This document shows, piece by piece, positions 43,454-53,545 of a stretch of DNA of 64,000 bases. Numbering within the stretch: the first letter of the stretch is position 1; every line of letters starts with the position of its first letter. The DNA is taken from NCBI RefSeq assembly GCF_000196615.1, contig NC_014306.1, forward strand, positions 1,798,001-1,862,000. The letters are read 5' to 3'. The stretch comes from Erwinia billingiae Eb661. GTDB lineage: Bacteria; Pseudomonadota; Gammaproteobacteria; Enterobacterales; Enterobacteriaceae. Made by a program: the position numbers and the translations under genes. The notes under the pieces were generated by a model that did not search any database, was not told the origin of the DNA, and saw nothing but the letters and a program-made list of their open reading frames with translations.

Positions 43454-43867
43454 ATGCTCGACAAACTGGACGCGGCACTACGGTTTAACACCGAAGCTTT
43501 AAACCTGCGTGCCCAGCGGCAGGAGATCCTGGCATCCAACATCGCCAATGCTGATACGCCAGGCTATCAGGCTCGCGATATCGATTTCGCCAGTCAGATG
43601 AATAAGGTGATGGAGCAGGGGCGTGCGGAAGGATCGGGACTGTCGCTGGCGGTGACGTCAGCACGCCATATTCCCGCGGAAACGCTGCAGCCCGCCTCTA
43701 TCGATCTGATGTACCGGGTTCCGGACCAGCCTGCGATGGATGGCAACACGGTTGATATGGATCGCGAGCGTACTCAGTTCGCGGACAACAGCCTGAAATA
43801 CCAAACCGACCTGACCGTGATCAGCGGTCAGATCAAAAGCATGATGGCCGTGCTACAGGGGCAATAA
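43454..43867 (+). CDS. flgB: flagellar basal-body rod protein FlgB
   Basis: A 137-residue proximal rod protein with the rod/hook N-terminal signature [25 protein letters not shown]. Exported through the flagellar type III apparatus. ATG 43454 follows GCGGAGGA; the upstream Met at 43394 has no such site. First gene of flgBCDEFGHIJ. Confidence 0.95.
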   Translation: MLDKLDAALRFNTEALNLRAQRQEILASNIANADTPGYQARDIDFASQMNKVMEQGRAEGSGLSLAVTSARHIPAETLQPASIDLMYRVPDQPAMDGNTVDMDRERTQFADNSLKYQTDLTVISGQIKSMMAVLQGQ

Positions 43868-43870
43868 TTT

Positions 43871-44275
43871 ATGGCTTTACTGAATATTTTTGATATCGCC
43901 GGGTCCGCCATGAACGCCCAGTCACAACGTCTGAACGTCAGCGCCAGTAACCTGGCCAACGCCGACAGTGTGACCGGGCCGGATGGTCAGCCTTATGTCG
44001 CCAAGCAGGTCGTTTTCCAGACGGATGCGGTTCCAGGCTCACCGACCGGTGGGGTACGCGTTGCTCAGGTTGTTGACGATCCGACGCCAGCCAAGCTGGT
44101 GTACGAACCGGGCAACCCCATGGCGGATGCCAAGGGCTACGTGAAAATGCCTAACGTCGATGTAGTCGGGGAAACGGTCAACACCATGTCCGCGTCACGC
44201 AGCTATCAGGCCAACGTGGAAGTGTTGAATACCGTCAAACAAATGATGATGAAAACCCTGACGATGGGTCAATAA
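43871..44275 (+). CDS. flgC: flagellar basal-body rod protein FlgC
   Basis: A 134-residue rod protein with signature [19 protein letters not shown] near the N-terminus and the conserved C-terminal [19 protein letters not shown]. It follows flgB after 3 bases. Confidence 0.95.
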   Translation: MALLNIFDIAGSAMNAQSQRLNVSASNLANADSVTGPDGQPYVAKQVVFQTDAVPGSPTGGVRVAQVVDDPTPAKLVYEPGNPMADAKGYVKMPNVDVVGETVNTMSASRSYQANVEVLNTVKQMMMKTLTMGQ

Positions 44276-44286
44276 GGAGCAGGCTG

Positions 44287-44958
44287 ATGGGCATTGCAGT
44301 TGGCGTCAATGAGAAACTTGATAATTCCTCCATCACTACCGCCGCGTCGACTACCGACACGTCGGCAGCGGACCTGCAAAGTAACTTCCTGACGCTGTTG
44401 GTCACCCAGTTACAGAACCAGGATCCCACCAATCCGATGGATAACAGTCAGCTGACCACCCAGCTGGCGCAGATCAATACCCTGAGCGGCATTGAAAAAC
44501 TGAACACCACGCTGGGATCGATTTCCGGCCAGATCAACAGCGGACAGTCTTTGCAGGCGACCACGCTGATTGGTCACGGTGTGATGGTCGATGGTACTCA
44601 GGTGCTGGTCGGCAGCGGGCAGACCACGCCGTTTGGCGTGAGCCTGGAGCAGGCGTCTACTGCGACCACCGCAACCATTACTGATTCATCCGGCAAGGTG
44701 GTGCAAACCATCAATCTGGGCGGCCTGAGCGCCGGCGTGCATACCTTCTCATGGGATGGCAGCACCGCCGATGGCACCACCGCGGCAGACGGTAAATACA
44801 GCGTTTCACTGAGCGCCAGCAACGCATCCGGGCAACTGGTTACGCAGCCGCTGAACTATGCGCTGGTTAATGGGGTGACTAACGACACAAGCGGTGCCGT
44901 TTTAGACCTCGGCACGATGGGTACCACTACCGTCGCGAATGTTCGTCAGATTATTTAA
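44287..44958 (+). CDS. flgD: hook cap / hook assembly protein FlgD
   Basis: A 223-residue hook-capping protein. The N-terminal export region contains FLTLLVTQLQNQDPTNPMDN; the C-terminal FlgD Ig-like/Tudor domains contain VHTFSWDGSTADGTTAADG. It directs FlgE polymerisation and is discarded once the hook is complete. Confidence 0.95.
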   Translation: MGIAVGVNEKLDNSSITTAASTTDTSAADLQSNFLTLLVTQLQNQDPTNPMDNSQLTTQLAQINTLSGIEKLNTTLGSISGQINSGQSLQATTLIGHGVMVDGTQVLVGSGQTTPFGVSLEQASTATTATITDSSGKVVQTINLGGLSAGVHTFSWDGSTADGTTAADGKYSVSLSASNASGQLVTQPLNYALVNGVTNDTSGAVLDLGTMGTTTVANVRQII

Positions 44959-44987
44959 CAACTTAACCCTCTTTCAGGAGTGAACAC

Positions 44988-46232
44988 ATGGCATTTTCAC
45001 AGGCAGTCAGTGGCTTAAACGCCGCGTCCAGTAACCTTGATGTAATCGGCAACAACATCGCCAACTCCGCAACGGTCGGCTTTAAATCCGCTACCGTTTC
45101 TTTTGCCGACATGTTTGCTGACTCTAAAGTGGGCCTGGGCGTAAAAGTGGCTGCGGTAACACAGGACTTTAACGACGGTACCACTACCTCTACCAGCCGT
45201 GGCCTCGACGTGGCGATCAGCCAGTCTGGCTTCTTCCGTATGACCGATACCAGCGGCGCGGTGTACTACAGCCGTAACGGCCAGTTCACCCTGGACGCTA
45301 ACCGCAATATCGTTAACGCCGACGGCCTGCAGTTGACTGGCTACCCGGCAACCGGTACGCCGCCAACCGTGCAGACCGGTGCTAACCCGGTGGCGCTGAA
45401 CGTGCCAACCACCGCGATGTCAGCAAAAGCCACTTCCGCTGCGGCGCTGGTTGCTAACCTGAACTCCACTGACAGCACGCCAACCAAAGACTGGGCAACC
45501 ACCAATACCGACCTGTCCAGTATTGACGTTGATACCTATAACAGCAAAGCGACGATGACCACCTATGACTCGCTGGGTAACGAACACAACATCAACCTGT
45601 ACTACGTTAAAACCGGTGATAACAGCTGGAAAATGTATCCGGTTGATGGCACCACGGGCCAGAGCGCAGCAGGAGCCGGTGCCAACACCGATGGTAGCTA
45701 CAATGTGACCTTCAACTCGAGCGGCCAGATGACCAGCCCGACCGCCACAGTACAGCTCGCCACCGCGACGCTGAATGGTTCGGCAGCAGGCACCTTCAAC
45801 CTGAACCTGGCCGGCAGCCAGCAGCAGAACACCGGCACCAGCACCTTCGGTAACCCAACGCAGGATGGCTACAAGCCAGGTGACCTGACCAGCTACCAGA
45901 TCAACAACGACGGCACCGTCGTCGGCACCTACTCGAATGAGCAGACGCAGACGCTGGGTCAGATTGCTCTGGCTAACTTCGCTAACCCGGAAGGCCTGAA
46001 GTCTGAAGGTAACAACGTCTGGTCTGCCACTAACTCTTCTGGCCAGGCGCTGGTGGGGCTTGCCGGTACCGGTAACCTCGGCACCCTGACCGCAGGCGCG
46101 CTGGAGTCTTCCAACGTCGATCTGAGTAAAGAGCTGGTGAACATGATCGTGGCACAGCGTAACTATCAGTCTAACGCCCAGACCATCAAAACTCAGGACC
46201 AGATCCTCAACACCCTGGTCAACTTGCGTTAA
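44988..46232 (+). CDS. flgE: flagellar hook protein FlgE
   Basis: A 414-residue hook subunit (E. coli 402). N-terminal AVSGLNAASSNLDVIGNNIANSAT and C-terminal SNVDLSKELVNMIVAQRNYQ are diagnostic. The central D2 region is Thr/Asn/Gly-rich and accounts for the extra length. SD CAGGAG precedes ATG 44988. Confidence 0.95.
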   Translation: MAFSQAVSGLNAASSNLDVIGNNIANSATVGFKSATVSFADMFADSKVGLGVKVAAVTQDFNDGTTTSTSRGLDVAISQSGFFRMTDTSGAVYYSRNGQFTLDANRNIVNADGLQLTGYPATGTPPTVQTGANPVALNVPTTAMSAKATSAAALVANLNSTDSTPTKDWATTNTDLSSIDVDTYNSKATMTTYDSLGNEHNINLYYVKTGDNSWKMYPVDGTTGQSAAGAGANTDGSYNVTFNSSGQMTSPTATVQLATATLNGSAAGTFNLNLAGSQQQNTGTSTFGNPTQDGYKPGDLTSYQINNDGTVVGTYSNEQTQTLGQIALANFANPEGLKSEGNNVWSATNSSGQALVGLAGTGNLGTLTAGALESSNVDLSKELVNMIVAQRNYQSNAQTIKTQDQILNTLVNLR

Positions 46233-46253
46233 TCCGGCTAACAGGATCGTCTT

Positions 46254-47009
46254 ATGGATCACGCGATATATACCGCAATGGGGGCTGCCAGTCAGACCCT
46301 CGAGCAGCAGGCAGTGACGGCGAGCAATCTCGCCAACGCCTCCACACCGGGCTTTCGTGCGCAGCTGAACGCGCTGCGCGCCGTGCCGGTGGAAGGTCTG
46401 TCGCTGCCAACCCGTACGCTGGTGACGGCTTCTACCCCTGGGGCAGACACCTCCCAGGGATCTCTCGACTACACCGAGCGTCCACTGGACGTGGCTGTCC
46501 GTGAAGACGGCTGGCTGTCAGTGCGCGCGCCGGATGGGACGGAAGCCTATACCCGCAACGGTAATATGGAACTGAACCCGGCCGGTCAGCTGACCATTCA
46601 GGGCAACCTGGTGATGGGCGACGGTGGACCGATTGCCGTGCCGCAGGGTTCGGAAGTGACCATTGCTGCTGACGGCTCTATTACCGCGCTGAACCCGGGC
46701 GATCCGCCGAATGCCACCGTCCAGTTGGGCCGTCTGAAACTGGTGAAGGCTGTCGGTTCAGAAGTGACGCGCGGCGATGACGGTTTATTCCGTCTCACCG
46801 CGACCGCTCAGGCACAGCGTGGTGCCGTCCTGCAAACCGATCCCACCATTCAGGTGATGCCCGGTGTGCTGGAAGGCAGCAACGTCAAACCGGTTGAAAC
46901 CATGGTCGATATGATCGCCAACGCACGCCGCTTCGAGATGCAAATGAAAGTGATCTCAAGCGTCGATGAGAATGAACAACGCGCTAACCAGCTGCTGTCA
47001 ATGAGCTAA
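46254..47009 (+). CDS. flgF: flagellar basal-body rod protein FlgF
   Basis: A 251-residue rod protein; signature [23 protein letters not shown] and C-terminal [20 protein letters not shown]. Same size as in E. coli. Confidence 0.95.
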   Translation: MDHAIYTAMGAASQTLEQQAVTASNLANASTPGFRAQLNALRAVPVEGLSLPTRTLVTASTPGADTSQGSLDYTERPLDVAVREDGWLSVRAPDGTEAYTRNGNMELNPAGQLTIQGNLVMGDGGPIAVPQGSEVTIAADGSITALNPGDPPNATVQLGRLKLVKAVGSEVTRGDDGLFRLTATAQAQRGAVLQTDPTIQVMPGVLEGSNVKPVETMVDMIANARRFEMQMKVISSVDENEQRANQLLSMS

Positions 47010-47026
47010 GCGCAGAGGAAATCACT

Positions 47027-47809
47027 ATGATCCGTTCCCTATGGATTGCCAAAACCGGTCTTGACGCTCAGCAAACCAACATGGACGTCATCTCGAACAA
47101 CCTGGCAAACGTAAGCACCAACGGCTTTAAACGCCAGCGCGCCGTGTTCGAAGACCTGATGTACCAGACAATTCGTCAGCCAGGCGCCCAGTCGTCTGAG
47201 CAGACTACCTTACCGTCAGGTATGCAGCTGGGTACCGGTGTTCGTCCGGTCGCCACCGAGCGTTTGCATACTCAGGGTAACCTGAACAAAACCGACTCGT
47301 CGAAAGACGTGGCGATCAGCGGTCAGGGTTATTTCCAGGTGCAGATGCCAGACGGCACCCTGGCCTATACCCGTGACGGCTCTTTCCAGACTGACCAGAA
47401 CGGCCAGCTGGTGACCAACGGCGGCTTCCCGGTTCAGCCGGCGATCACCGTTCCGGCGAATGCCTTAAGCATGACTATCGGCCGTGACGGCGTGGTCAGC
47501 GTAACGCAGCAGGGGCAGACGCAGCCGGTGCAGGTTGGACAGTTAACCCTCAGTACCTTTATTAACGATGCGGGCCTGGAAAGTAAGGGTGAGAACCTTT
47601 ATCAGGAAACGCAGGCTTCCGGTGCACCGACCGACAGTACGCCAGGCAACAACGGCGCCGGTCTGCTGTATCAGGGCTATGTGGAAACCTCCAACGTTAA
47701 CGTCGCCGAAGAGCTGGTCAGCATGATCCAGACTCAGCGCGCTTACGAGATCAACAGTAAAGCAATCAGCACGTCCGATCAGATGCTGGCCAAACTGACG
47801 CAGTTGTAA
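47027..47809 (+). CDS. flgG: distal rod protein FlgG
   Basis: A 260-residue distal rod subunit, E. coli length. N-terminal [21 protein letters not shown]-terminal [31 protein letters not shown] precedes the start. Confidence 0.96.
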   Translation: MIRSLWIAKTGLDAQQTNMDVISNNLANVSTNGFKRQRAVFEDLMYQTIRQPGAQSSEQTTLPSGMQLGTGVRPVATERLHTQGNLNKTDSSKDVAISGQGYFQVQMPDGTLAYTRDGSFQTDQNGQLVTNGGFPVQPAITVPANALSMTIGRDGVVSVTQQGQTQPVQVGQLTLSTFINDAGLESKGENLYQETQASGAPTDSTPGNNGAGLLYQGYVETSNVNVAEELVSMIQTQRAYEINSKAISTSDQMLAKLTQL

Positions 47810-47875
47810 TGCCAATGTGGTCGGGTTCGCCCGACCCTGAATAAAAGAACTCTCATTATTAAAGGTAGTGATTCC

Positions 47876-48574
47876 ATGGCGAAGCAAATCCCAATGCCTG
47901 GACGTTTGTTGGTAGCCTCGTTGCTGCTGACACTTAACGGTTGTGCTCTTGTACCCCGTACGCCACTGGTCGAAGGTTCGACAACGGCCCAGCCGCTGCC
48001 TGCTTCGCCGCCGGTTGTTAACGGCTCTATTTTCCAGGGGTTGATGCCGATGAACTACGGCTATCAACCGCTGTTTGAAGACCGTCGCCCACGTAACATT
48101 GGCGACACGCTGACCATTACCCTGCAAGAGAACGTCAGTGCGAGCAAAAGCTCCACGGCAAGTGCAGGACGCGACGGCAGCACCACGCTCGGTCTGACCG
48201 TGCCAAGTTCGCTGACCGGCCTGTTGGGCGGTGATAAAACCAATATCGATGCCTCCGGCAAAAATGACTTTGCAGGCAAAGGTGGCGCCACGGCCAACAA
48301 CACCTTTACCGGCACCATCACCGTTACCGTCAATCAGGTGCTGCCGAACGGCAACCTGAAAGTGGTCGGTGAAAAGCAGATTGAAATTAACCAGGGAACG
48401 GAATTTATCCGCTTCTCGGGCGTGGTTAACCCTCGCACCATCAGCGGCAGCAACGCCGTGGTGTCGACTCAGGTTGCGGATGCCCGCATTGAATACGTCG
48501 GTAACGGCTACATCAATGAAGCGCAGACGATGGGTTGGCTACAAAGGTTCTTCCTGAACCTGTCACCGTATTAA
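47876..48574 (+). CDS. flgH: flagellar L-ring lipoprotein FlgH
   Basis: A 232-residue outer-membrane lipoprotein. Lipobox LNGC, lipidated Cys23. Conserved ring residues [20 protein letters not shown] and [14 protein letters not shown]. Forms the L ring around the rod. Confidence 0.95.
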   Translation: MAKQIPMPGRLLVASLLLTLNGCALVPRTPLVEGSTTAQPLPASPPVVNGSIFQGLMPMNYGYQPLFEDRRPRNIGDTLTITLQENVSASKSSTASAGRDGSTTLGLTVPSSLTGLLGGDKTNIDASGKNDFAGKGGATANNTFTGTITVTVNQVLPNGNLKVVGEKQIEINQGTEFIRFSGVVNPRTISGSNAVVSTQVADARIEYVGNGYINEAQTMGWLQRFFLNLSPY

Positions 48575-48585
48575 GAGGTTCCACC

Positions 48586-49695
48586 ATGCGTAATATGATT
48601 TTTCGTTTCACCCTGCTGCTGCTGCTGGCTGGCTTCAGTGCTTTCGCCAACGCCGATCGCATCCGCGATCTGACCACCGTCGGCGGCGTCCGTGAAAACC
48701 AGCTGATCGGTTATGGCCTGGTTGTCGGGCTGGATGGTTCGGGTGACCAGACCACCCAGACCCCGTTCACCACCCAGAGTCTGAACAACATGTTGTCCCA
48801 GTTAGGCATTACCGTGCCGGCTGGCACCAACATGCAGTTGAAAAACGTGGCGGCGGTGATGGTCACCGGCAAGCTGCCGGCTTTCGGTCGCCAGGGACAA
48901 AACATCGACGTGGTGGTTTCCTCAATGGGTAACGCCAAAAGCCTGCGCGGCGGCACCCTGTTGATGACCCCGTTGAAGGGCGTCGACAACCAGGTTTATG
49001 CGCTGGCGCAGGGTAATATTCTGGTGGGCGGGGCAGGTGCGTCCGCGGGCGGCAGCAGCGTCACCGTCAACCAGGTAAACGGCGGTCGTATCACCGGTGG
49101 AGCGACCATTGAACGCGAGCTGCCGAACAACTTCGGCACTTCCAGCGTGATCAACCTGTTCCTGAATGAAGAAGACTTCAGCATGGCGCAGCGGATCACC
49201 GATGCCATTAACGCCCGCAGTGGTTATGGCTCGGCGCAGGCGCTGGACGGTCGTACCGTACAGGTGCAGGTTTCCGCTAACGGCACCTCGCAGGTGCGCC
49301 TGCTGGCCGATATTCAGAACATCGATGTTTCCGTACCGATCATGGACGCTAAAGTGATCATCAACTCGCGTACCGGCTCGGTGGTGATGAACCGCGAAGT
49401 GCAGCTGAGCAGCTGTGCCATTGCGCAGGGTAACCTGTCGGTCACCGTCAACCAGTCGCAGAACGTCAGTCAGCCGAATACGCCGTTTGGTGGTGGTCAG
49501 ACCGTGGTGACGCCGCAGACGCAGATCGATCTGCGCCAGAGTGGCGGAGCGCTGCAAAGCGTCAATGCCAGCGCCAACCTCAACAGCGTAGTGCGTGCCC
49601 TGAATGCGCTGGGTGCCACGCCAATCGATCTGATGTCTATCCTGCAATCCATGCAGAGTGCCGGTTGCCTGCACGCAAAACTGGAAATTATCTGA
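48586..49695 (+). CDS. flgI: flagellar P-ring protein FlgI
   Basis: A 369-residue periplasmic P-ring subunit with a signal peptide ([14 protein letters not shown], then DRIRDL). Conserved [20 protein letters not shown] and [18 protein letters not shown] region. ATG 48586 follows AAGAGG; the Met at 48535 lies inside flgH and is not used. The stop overlaps flgJ (TGATG). Confidence 0.95.
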   Translation: MRNMIFRFTLLLLLAGFSAFANADRIRDLTTVGGVRENQLIGYGLVVGLDGSGDQTTQTPFTTQSLNNMLSQLGITVPAGTNMQLKNVAAVMVTGKLPAFGRQGQNIDVVVSSMGNAKSLRGGTLLMTPLKGVDNQVYALAQGNILVGGAGASAGGSSVTVNQVNGGRITGGATIERELPNNFGTSSVINLFLNEEDFSMAQRITDAINARSGYGSAQALDGRTVQVQVSANGTSQVRLLADIQNIDVSVPIMDAKVIINSRTGSVVMNREVQLSSCAIAQGNLSVTVNQSQNVSQPNTPFGGGQTVVTPQTQIDLRQSGGALQSVNASANLNSVVRALNALGATPIDLMSILQSMQSAGCLHAKLEII

Positions 49696-50633
49696 TGAGC
49701 GATTCCCAATCTCTGATGGGAGCGGCGTATGACAGCCGCTCACTGAACAACCTGAAGCGCCAGGCCAGCGGCGATCCTAAAGCACATGCAAAGGAAGTCG
49801 CCAAGCAGGTCGAAGGGATGTTCGTACAAATGATGCTGAAAAGTATGCGTCAGGCGCTGCCGCAGGATGGCCTGCTGAGCACCGAGCAAACGCGTCTTTA
49901 TACCTCGATGTACGATCAGCAGATTGGGCAACAGATTGCATCTAAAGGGCTGGGCCTCGCCGACATGATGGTCAAGCAGATGGAGCAGGCGGCGCCGCTG
50001 GATGAGAAAGCCGGTACCGTGCCGATGTTGCTGGATAAAGGCTTTATCAACACGCTGCCGCCGCTGGCGATGGAGCAGCTGGTGCGCAAGGCCGTTCCGC
50101 GCCTGCCGGCGTCTGATGCCACCATGAGCGGTGACAGCAGCGACTTTATTTCCCAGCTTTCCCAGCCCGCTAAGATGGCCAGTGCGGAAAGTGGCATCCC
50201 TCATCACCTGATCCTCGCCCAGGCGGCGCTGGAATCCGGTTGGGGACAGCGTCAGATCCGCACCGCTGAAGGCAAGCCAAGCTATAACGTGTTTGGTATT
50301 AAAGCCTCGGCGAACTGGCAGGGAAAAACCACCGAAATTACTACCACCGAATATGAGAATGGCGAAGCGAAAAAGGTGAAGGCCAAATTCCGCGTGTATG
50401 ACTCCTATTTCGATGCGTTAAATGACTACGTCAAGCTGATCGCGAATAACCCGCGATACAGCGCCGTAACCACTGCCGCCACGCCGGAGCAGGGCGCTAA
50501 AGCCTTGCAGGAAGCGGGTTACGCCACCGATCCGAAGTATGCCCAAAAGCTGGTCGGCATGATCCAGCAGTTTAAAAATATGGGCGAAAAAGTCGTCAAG
50601 GCTTACAGCCAGGATATTGGTGATTTGTTCTGA
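49695..50633 (+). CDS. flgJ: rod cap and peptidoglycan hydrolase FlgJ
   Basis: A 312-residue bifunctional protein: N-terminal rod-assembly domain (EVAKQVEGMFVQMMLKSMRQ) and C-terminal family GH73 glucosaminidase domain, with likely catalytic Glu180 in LAQAALESGWGQ and NVFGIKAS following. It opens peptidoglycan for rod passage. Start is ATG 49695, overlapping the flgI stop by one base. Confidence 0.95.
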   Translation: MSDSQSLMGAAYDSRSLNNLKRQASGDPKAHAKEVAKQVEGMFVQMMLKSMRQALPQDGLLSTEQTRLYTSMYDQQIGQQIASKGLGLADMMVKQMEQAAPLDEKAGTVPMLLDKGFINTLPPLAMEQLVRKAVPRLPASDATMSGDSSDFISQLSQPAKMASAESGIPHHLILAQAALESGWGQRQIRTAEGKPSYNVFGIKASANWQGKTTEITTTEYENGEAKKVKAKFRVYDSYFDALNDYVKLIANNPRYSAVTTAATPEQGAKALQEAGYATDPKYAQKLVGMIQQFKNMGEKVVKAYSQDIGDLF

Positions 50634-50640
50634 TTTTTAC

Positions 50641-50667
50641 TCAAGTTTGTCCCGGTTTTACCGATAA
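50641..50667 (+). promoter_or_regulatory. sigma-28 (FliA) promoter of flgKL
   Basis: TCAAGTTT (50641-50648), 11 bases, ACCGATAA (50660-50667): matches TAAAGTTT-N11-GCCGATAA with two mismatches, in the flgJ-flgK gap 85 bases before flgK. Confidence 0.9.
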
Positions 50668-50751
50668 CCTTTTCAGGCCGGATTTGTGTTAAAGCACCCC
50701 GGCGACTTTTAATGCCGGCCCGTGCTGTGTCAGGGTAAACAAGGAACCGAC

Positions 50752-52404
50752 ATGTCTAACTTAATTAATACCGCATTAAGCGGGATAAACGCGGCTTCGG
50801 CAGCGTTGAATACCACCAGTAACAACATCAGTAATTACAGCGTTGCGGGCTATTCACGTCAGACGACCGTCCTTGCTCAGGCCGGCAGCACGCTAAGCGG
50901 GACAAACTACTACGGTAACGGTGTTTCCGTTGCCAGCGTCAACCGTGAATACGATGCGTTCATCACCAATCAGCTGCGCGCGGCCAGCACGCAGTCCAGC
51001 GCACTGACCACGCAATATAATCAGCTGTCGAACATTGACGATATGTTCTCCAGCACCACCAATACGCTGTCGACTAACATCCAGGATTTCTTCTCCTCGA
51101 TTCAGACGCTGGTCAGCAATGCTGATGATGCGTCTGCGCGTCAGGCGGTATTGGGCAAGGCCAGCGGCCTGGTAAACCAGCTGCAGGTGTCCGATACCTA
51201 TCTGCGCAATCTCGACAGCAGCCTGAATACCTCCGTGACGTCCACGGTCGATCAGGTCAATGGCTACGCCAAACAGATCGCCAACGTCAACCAGCAGATC
51301 GCCAAGCTGAAAGGCTCTGGCGACGGCAACCCACCGAACGATTTGCTGGATCAGCGCGATCAACTGGTCAGCAACCTGAATAACCTGGTGGGCGTTACCG
51401 TCAGCCAGCAGGACGGCGGCAGCTATAACATCAGCATCGGCAACGGCATCTCGCTGGTTACCGGCGACAGCTACAACACGCTGGCAGCCGTCCCATCCAG
51501 CAGCGATCCAAGCCGGTTGACCATTGCGTCGGTGAATCCAACCACTGGCGCAACCAGTGAAATTCCTGAAAAGCTGGTAACCACCGGTTCACTCGGCGGC
51601 TTACTGGCTTTCCGCAGCGACCTGGATAATACCCGTAATCAGTTAGGTCAGCTGGCGATGGCGCTGGGCTCCAGCTTCAACACCCAGCATGAAGCCGGTT
51701 ATGACAGCAACGGTGATGCCGGTGAAGCCTTCTTTAATCTGGGCAGCCCGGCGGTTATCTCCAACACCAAGAACACCACCACCGCCTCAGTGAGTGCGCA
51801 ATGGACCGATACCAGCAAGGTTCAGGCCTCAAACTACAAGGTCAGCTACGACGGCACCAACTGGAGCGTGACCCGCAATTCAGATAACGCCAGCATCACG
51901 CCGACCATGGGCACCGACACTAACGGCAACTCCACCCTGAGCTTCGATGGCTTGCAGCTGACGGTCAGTGGTTCGCCGGCCAAAAATGACAGCTTCCTGG
52001 TGAAACCGGTTGCTGATGTCGTGGTAAACATGGGCGTCAATATTACCGATGAGTCTAAAGTTGCCGCAGCCGGTGCCGATGATGGTGTCAGTGATAACAC
52101 TAACGCCCAGTCGTTGCTGGATCTGCAAACCAAAAACGTCATTACCGGATCAAAAACGCTGACGCAAAGCTACGCCAGTATGGTCGCGGATATCGGTAAC
52201 AAAACCAGTAACCTGGAAACCACCAGCACCACCCAGACCAACGTCGTGACGCAGCTGACCAATCAGCAGCAGTCAATCTCCGGCGTAAACCTGGATGAAG
52301 AATACGGCAACCTGACGCGTTATCAGCAATATTACACTGCCAATGCCCAGGTCATTCAAACCGCCAGCACCATTTTTGACGCGCTGATCAGCGCCGTTAG
52401 CTGA
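50752..52404 (+). CDS. flgK: hook-filament junction protein 1, FlgK
   Basis: A 550-residue junction protein. N-terminal LINTALSGINAASAALNTTSNNISNYSV and C-terminal SGVNLDEEYGNLTRYQQYYTANAQVIQ are diagnostic. ATG 50752 follows AAGGAAC. Substrate of the chaperone FlgN; made late under sigma-28. Confidence 0.95.
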   Translation: MSNLINTALSGINAASAALNTTSNNISNYSVAGYSRQTTVLAQAGSTLSGTNYYGNGVSVASVNREYDAFITNQLRAASTQSSALTTQYNQLSNIDDMFSSTTNTLSTNIQDFFSSIQTLVSNADDASARQAVLGKASGLVNQLQVSDTYLRNLDSSLNTSVTSTVDQVNGYAKQIANVNQQIAKLKGSGDGNPPNDLLDQRDQLVSNLNNLVGVTVSQQDGGSYNISIGNGISLVTGDSYNTLAAVPSSSDPSRLTIASVNPTTGATSEIPEKLVTTGSLGGLLAFRSDLDNTRNQLGQLAMALGSSFNTQHEAGYDSNGDAGEAFFNLGSPAVISNTKNTTTASVSAQWTDTSKVQASNYKVSYDGTNWSVTRNSDNASITPTMGTDTNGNSTLSFDGLQLTVSGSPAKNDSFLVKPVADVVVNMGVNITDESKVAAAGADDGVSDNTNAQSLLDLQTKNVITGSKTLTQSYASMVADIGNKTSNLETTSTTQTNVVTQLTNQQQSISGVNLDEEYGNLTRYQQYYTANAQVIQTASTIFDALISAVS

Positions 52405-52422
52405 TGACCGAATAAGGAGTTC

Positions 52423-53385
52423 ATGATGCGACTCAGTACTGCCCAAATCTATGATCAACAGATGCGTGGGATCTCAAGTTCTCAGGCCAGCTGGTTGAAA
52501 GTGGGCGAGCAACTCTCTTCAGGTAAGCGGGTTGTGAATCCGTCTGATGATCCTGTCGCTGCCGCGCAAGCGGTGGTGCTGTCACAGGCTCAGGCACAAA
52601 CCAGCCAGTATTCTACGGCCAGGGGTTTTGCCACCAACAACATCTCGCAGGAAGAAACCAACCTGCAGCAGGTGACCAGCGTTGTTCAGCAGGCGCAAAC
52701 CATCGTGGTTGCAGCCGCAAACGGCACCCTGTCTGATGATGACCGCGCGTCTTATGCGCAGCAGTTGACCGGGATCCGTGACCAGTTGCTGAACCTGGCG
52801 AACACTACTGACGGCAACGGCCGTTACATGTTTGCCGGCTATCAGACCGATAAAGCCCCGTTCACTCAGGATGCTAACGGGGATGTGACCTATGTCGGTG
52901 GCGATACGCCAATCAGCCAGAAAGTCGACTCTAACCGCACCATGGTCACCAACCATACCGGTAGCCAGGTCTTTACGTCACTGACCAGCAACCCAACGGC
53001 TGAGCCGGACGGCAGCGCCAGTGAGAGCAATATTTTTACCACGCTGAATACCGCGATTAAAGCGCTGAACACCCCGCTGGAAAGCGCGGACCAGGCGACG
53101 TCAGATGCCGCTTCTGCGGCACTGGATAAGACCAACCGTGGCTTGAAGAACTCGCTGAACAACGTGCTTGCTGTGCGTTCCGTACTGGGTACGCAGTTGA
53201 CCGAGCTGGACAACCTGGACTCGAAAGGCGATGACACCAAGGTGAATCAGGCTACGCAGATGAGCAATCTGGTCGATGTTGACTACACCAGTGCTATCTC
53301 GTCTTACACCATGCAGCAGACGGCATTGCAGGCCTCTTATAAAGTCTTTACCGACATGTCCAGCATGTCACTGTTCAAAATGTAA
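52423..53385 (+). CDS. flgL: hook-filament junction protein 3, FlgL
   Basis: A 320-residue protein (E. coli 317) of the flagellin/FlgL fold: MRGISSSQASWLKVGEQLSSGKRVVNPSDDP and the C-terminal SSYTMQQTALQASYKVFTDM. Two consecutive ATG codons (52423, 52426) follow AAGGAG; either may be used. Cotranscribed with flgK and ended by the terminator at 53437. Confidence 0.95.
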   Translation: MMRLSTAQIYDQQMRGISSSQASWLKVGEQLSSGKRVVNPSDDPVAAAQAVVLSQAQAQTSQYSTARGFATNNISQEETNLQQVTSVVQQAQTIVVAAANGTLSDDDRASYAQQLTGIRDQLLNLANTTDGNGRYMFAGYQTDKAPFTQDANGDVTYVGGDTPISQKVDSNRTMVTNHTGSQVFTSLTSNPTAEPDGSASESNIFTTLNTAIKALNTPLESADQATSDAASAALDKTNRGLKNSLNNVLAVRSVLGTQLTELDNLDSKGDDTKVNQATQMSNLVDVDYTSAISSYTMQQTALQASYKVFTDMSSMSLFKM

Positions 53386-53436
53386 TTAAAGCTTCACCAA
53401 TTTTGAGCGTGCTTAAACCGGGTACGTTCAGTTTCT

Positions 53437-53476
53437 CCCGCTATCAGCGTTAACCTTCTGATAGCGGGTTTTTTTT
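53437..53476 (+). terminator. terminator of the flg operon
   Basis: Perfect 11-bp stem CCCGCTATCAG/CTGATAGCGGG with a 10-nt loop (53437-53468), followed by eight T. Confidence 0.95.
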
Positions 53477-53494
53477 GCCCTGAATATATTGAGG

Positions 53495-53530
53495 TAAAAA
53501 AAAAGCCCCGGTCATAAGACCAGGGCTTTT
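53495..53530 (-). terminator. terminator of rne
   Basis: AAAGCCCCGGTC/GACCAGGGCTTT stem with one C-A mismatch and a 5-nt ATAAG loop; on the - strand it is followed by nine T. Confidence 0.92.
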
Positions 53531-53545
53531 TCAGTCAGGCGACAG

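Noticed and set aside
45420..46262. 280-codon - strand ORF
   Set aside because: Shadow of flgE; no motif and flgE is certain.
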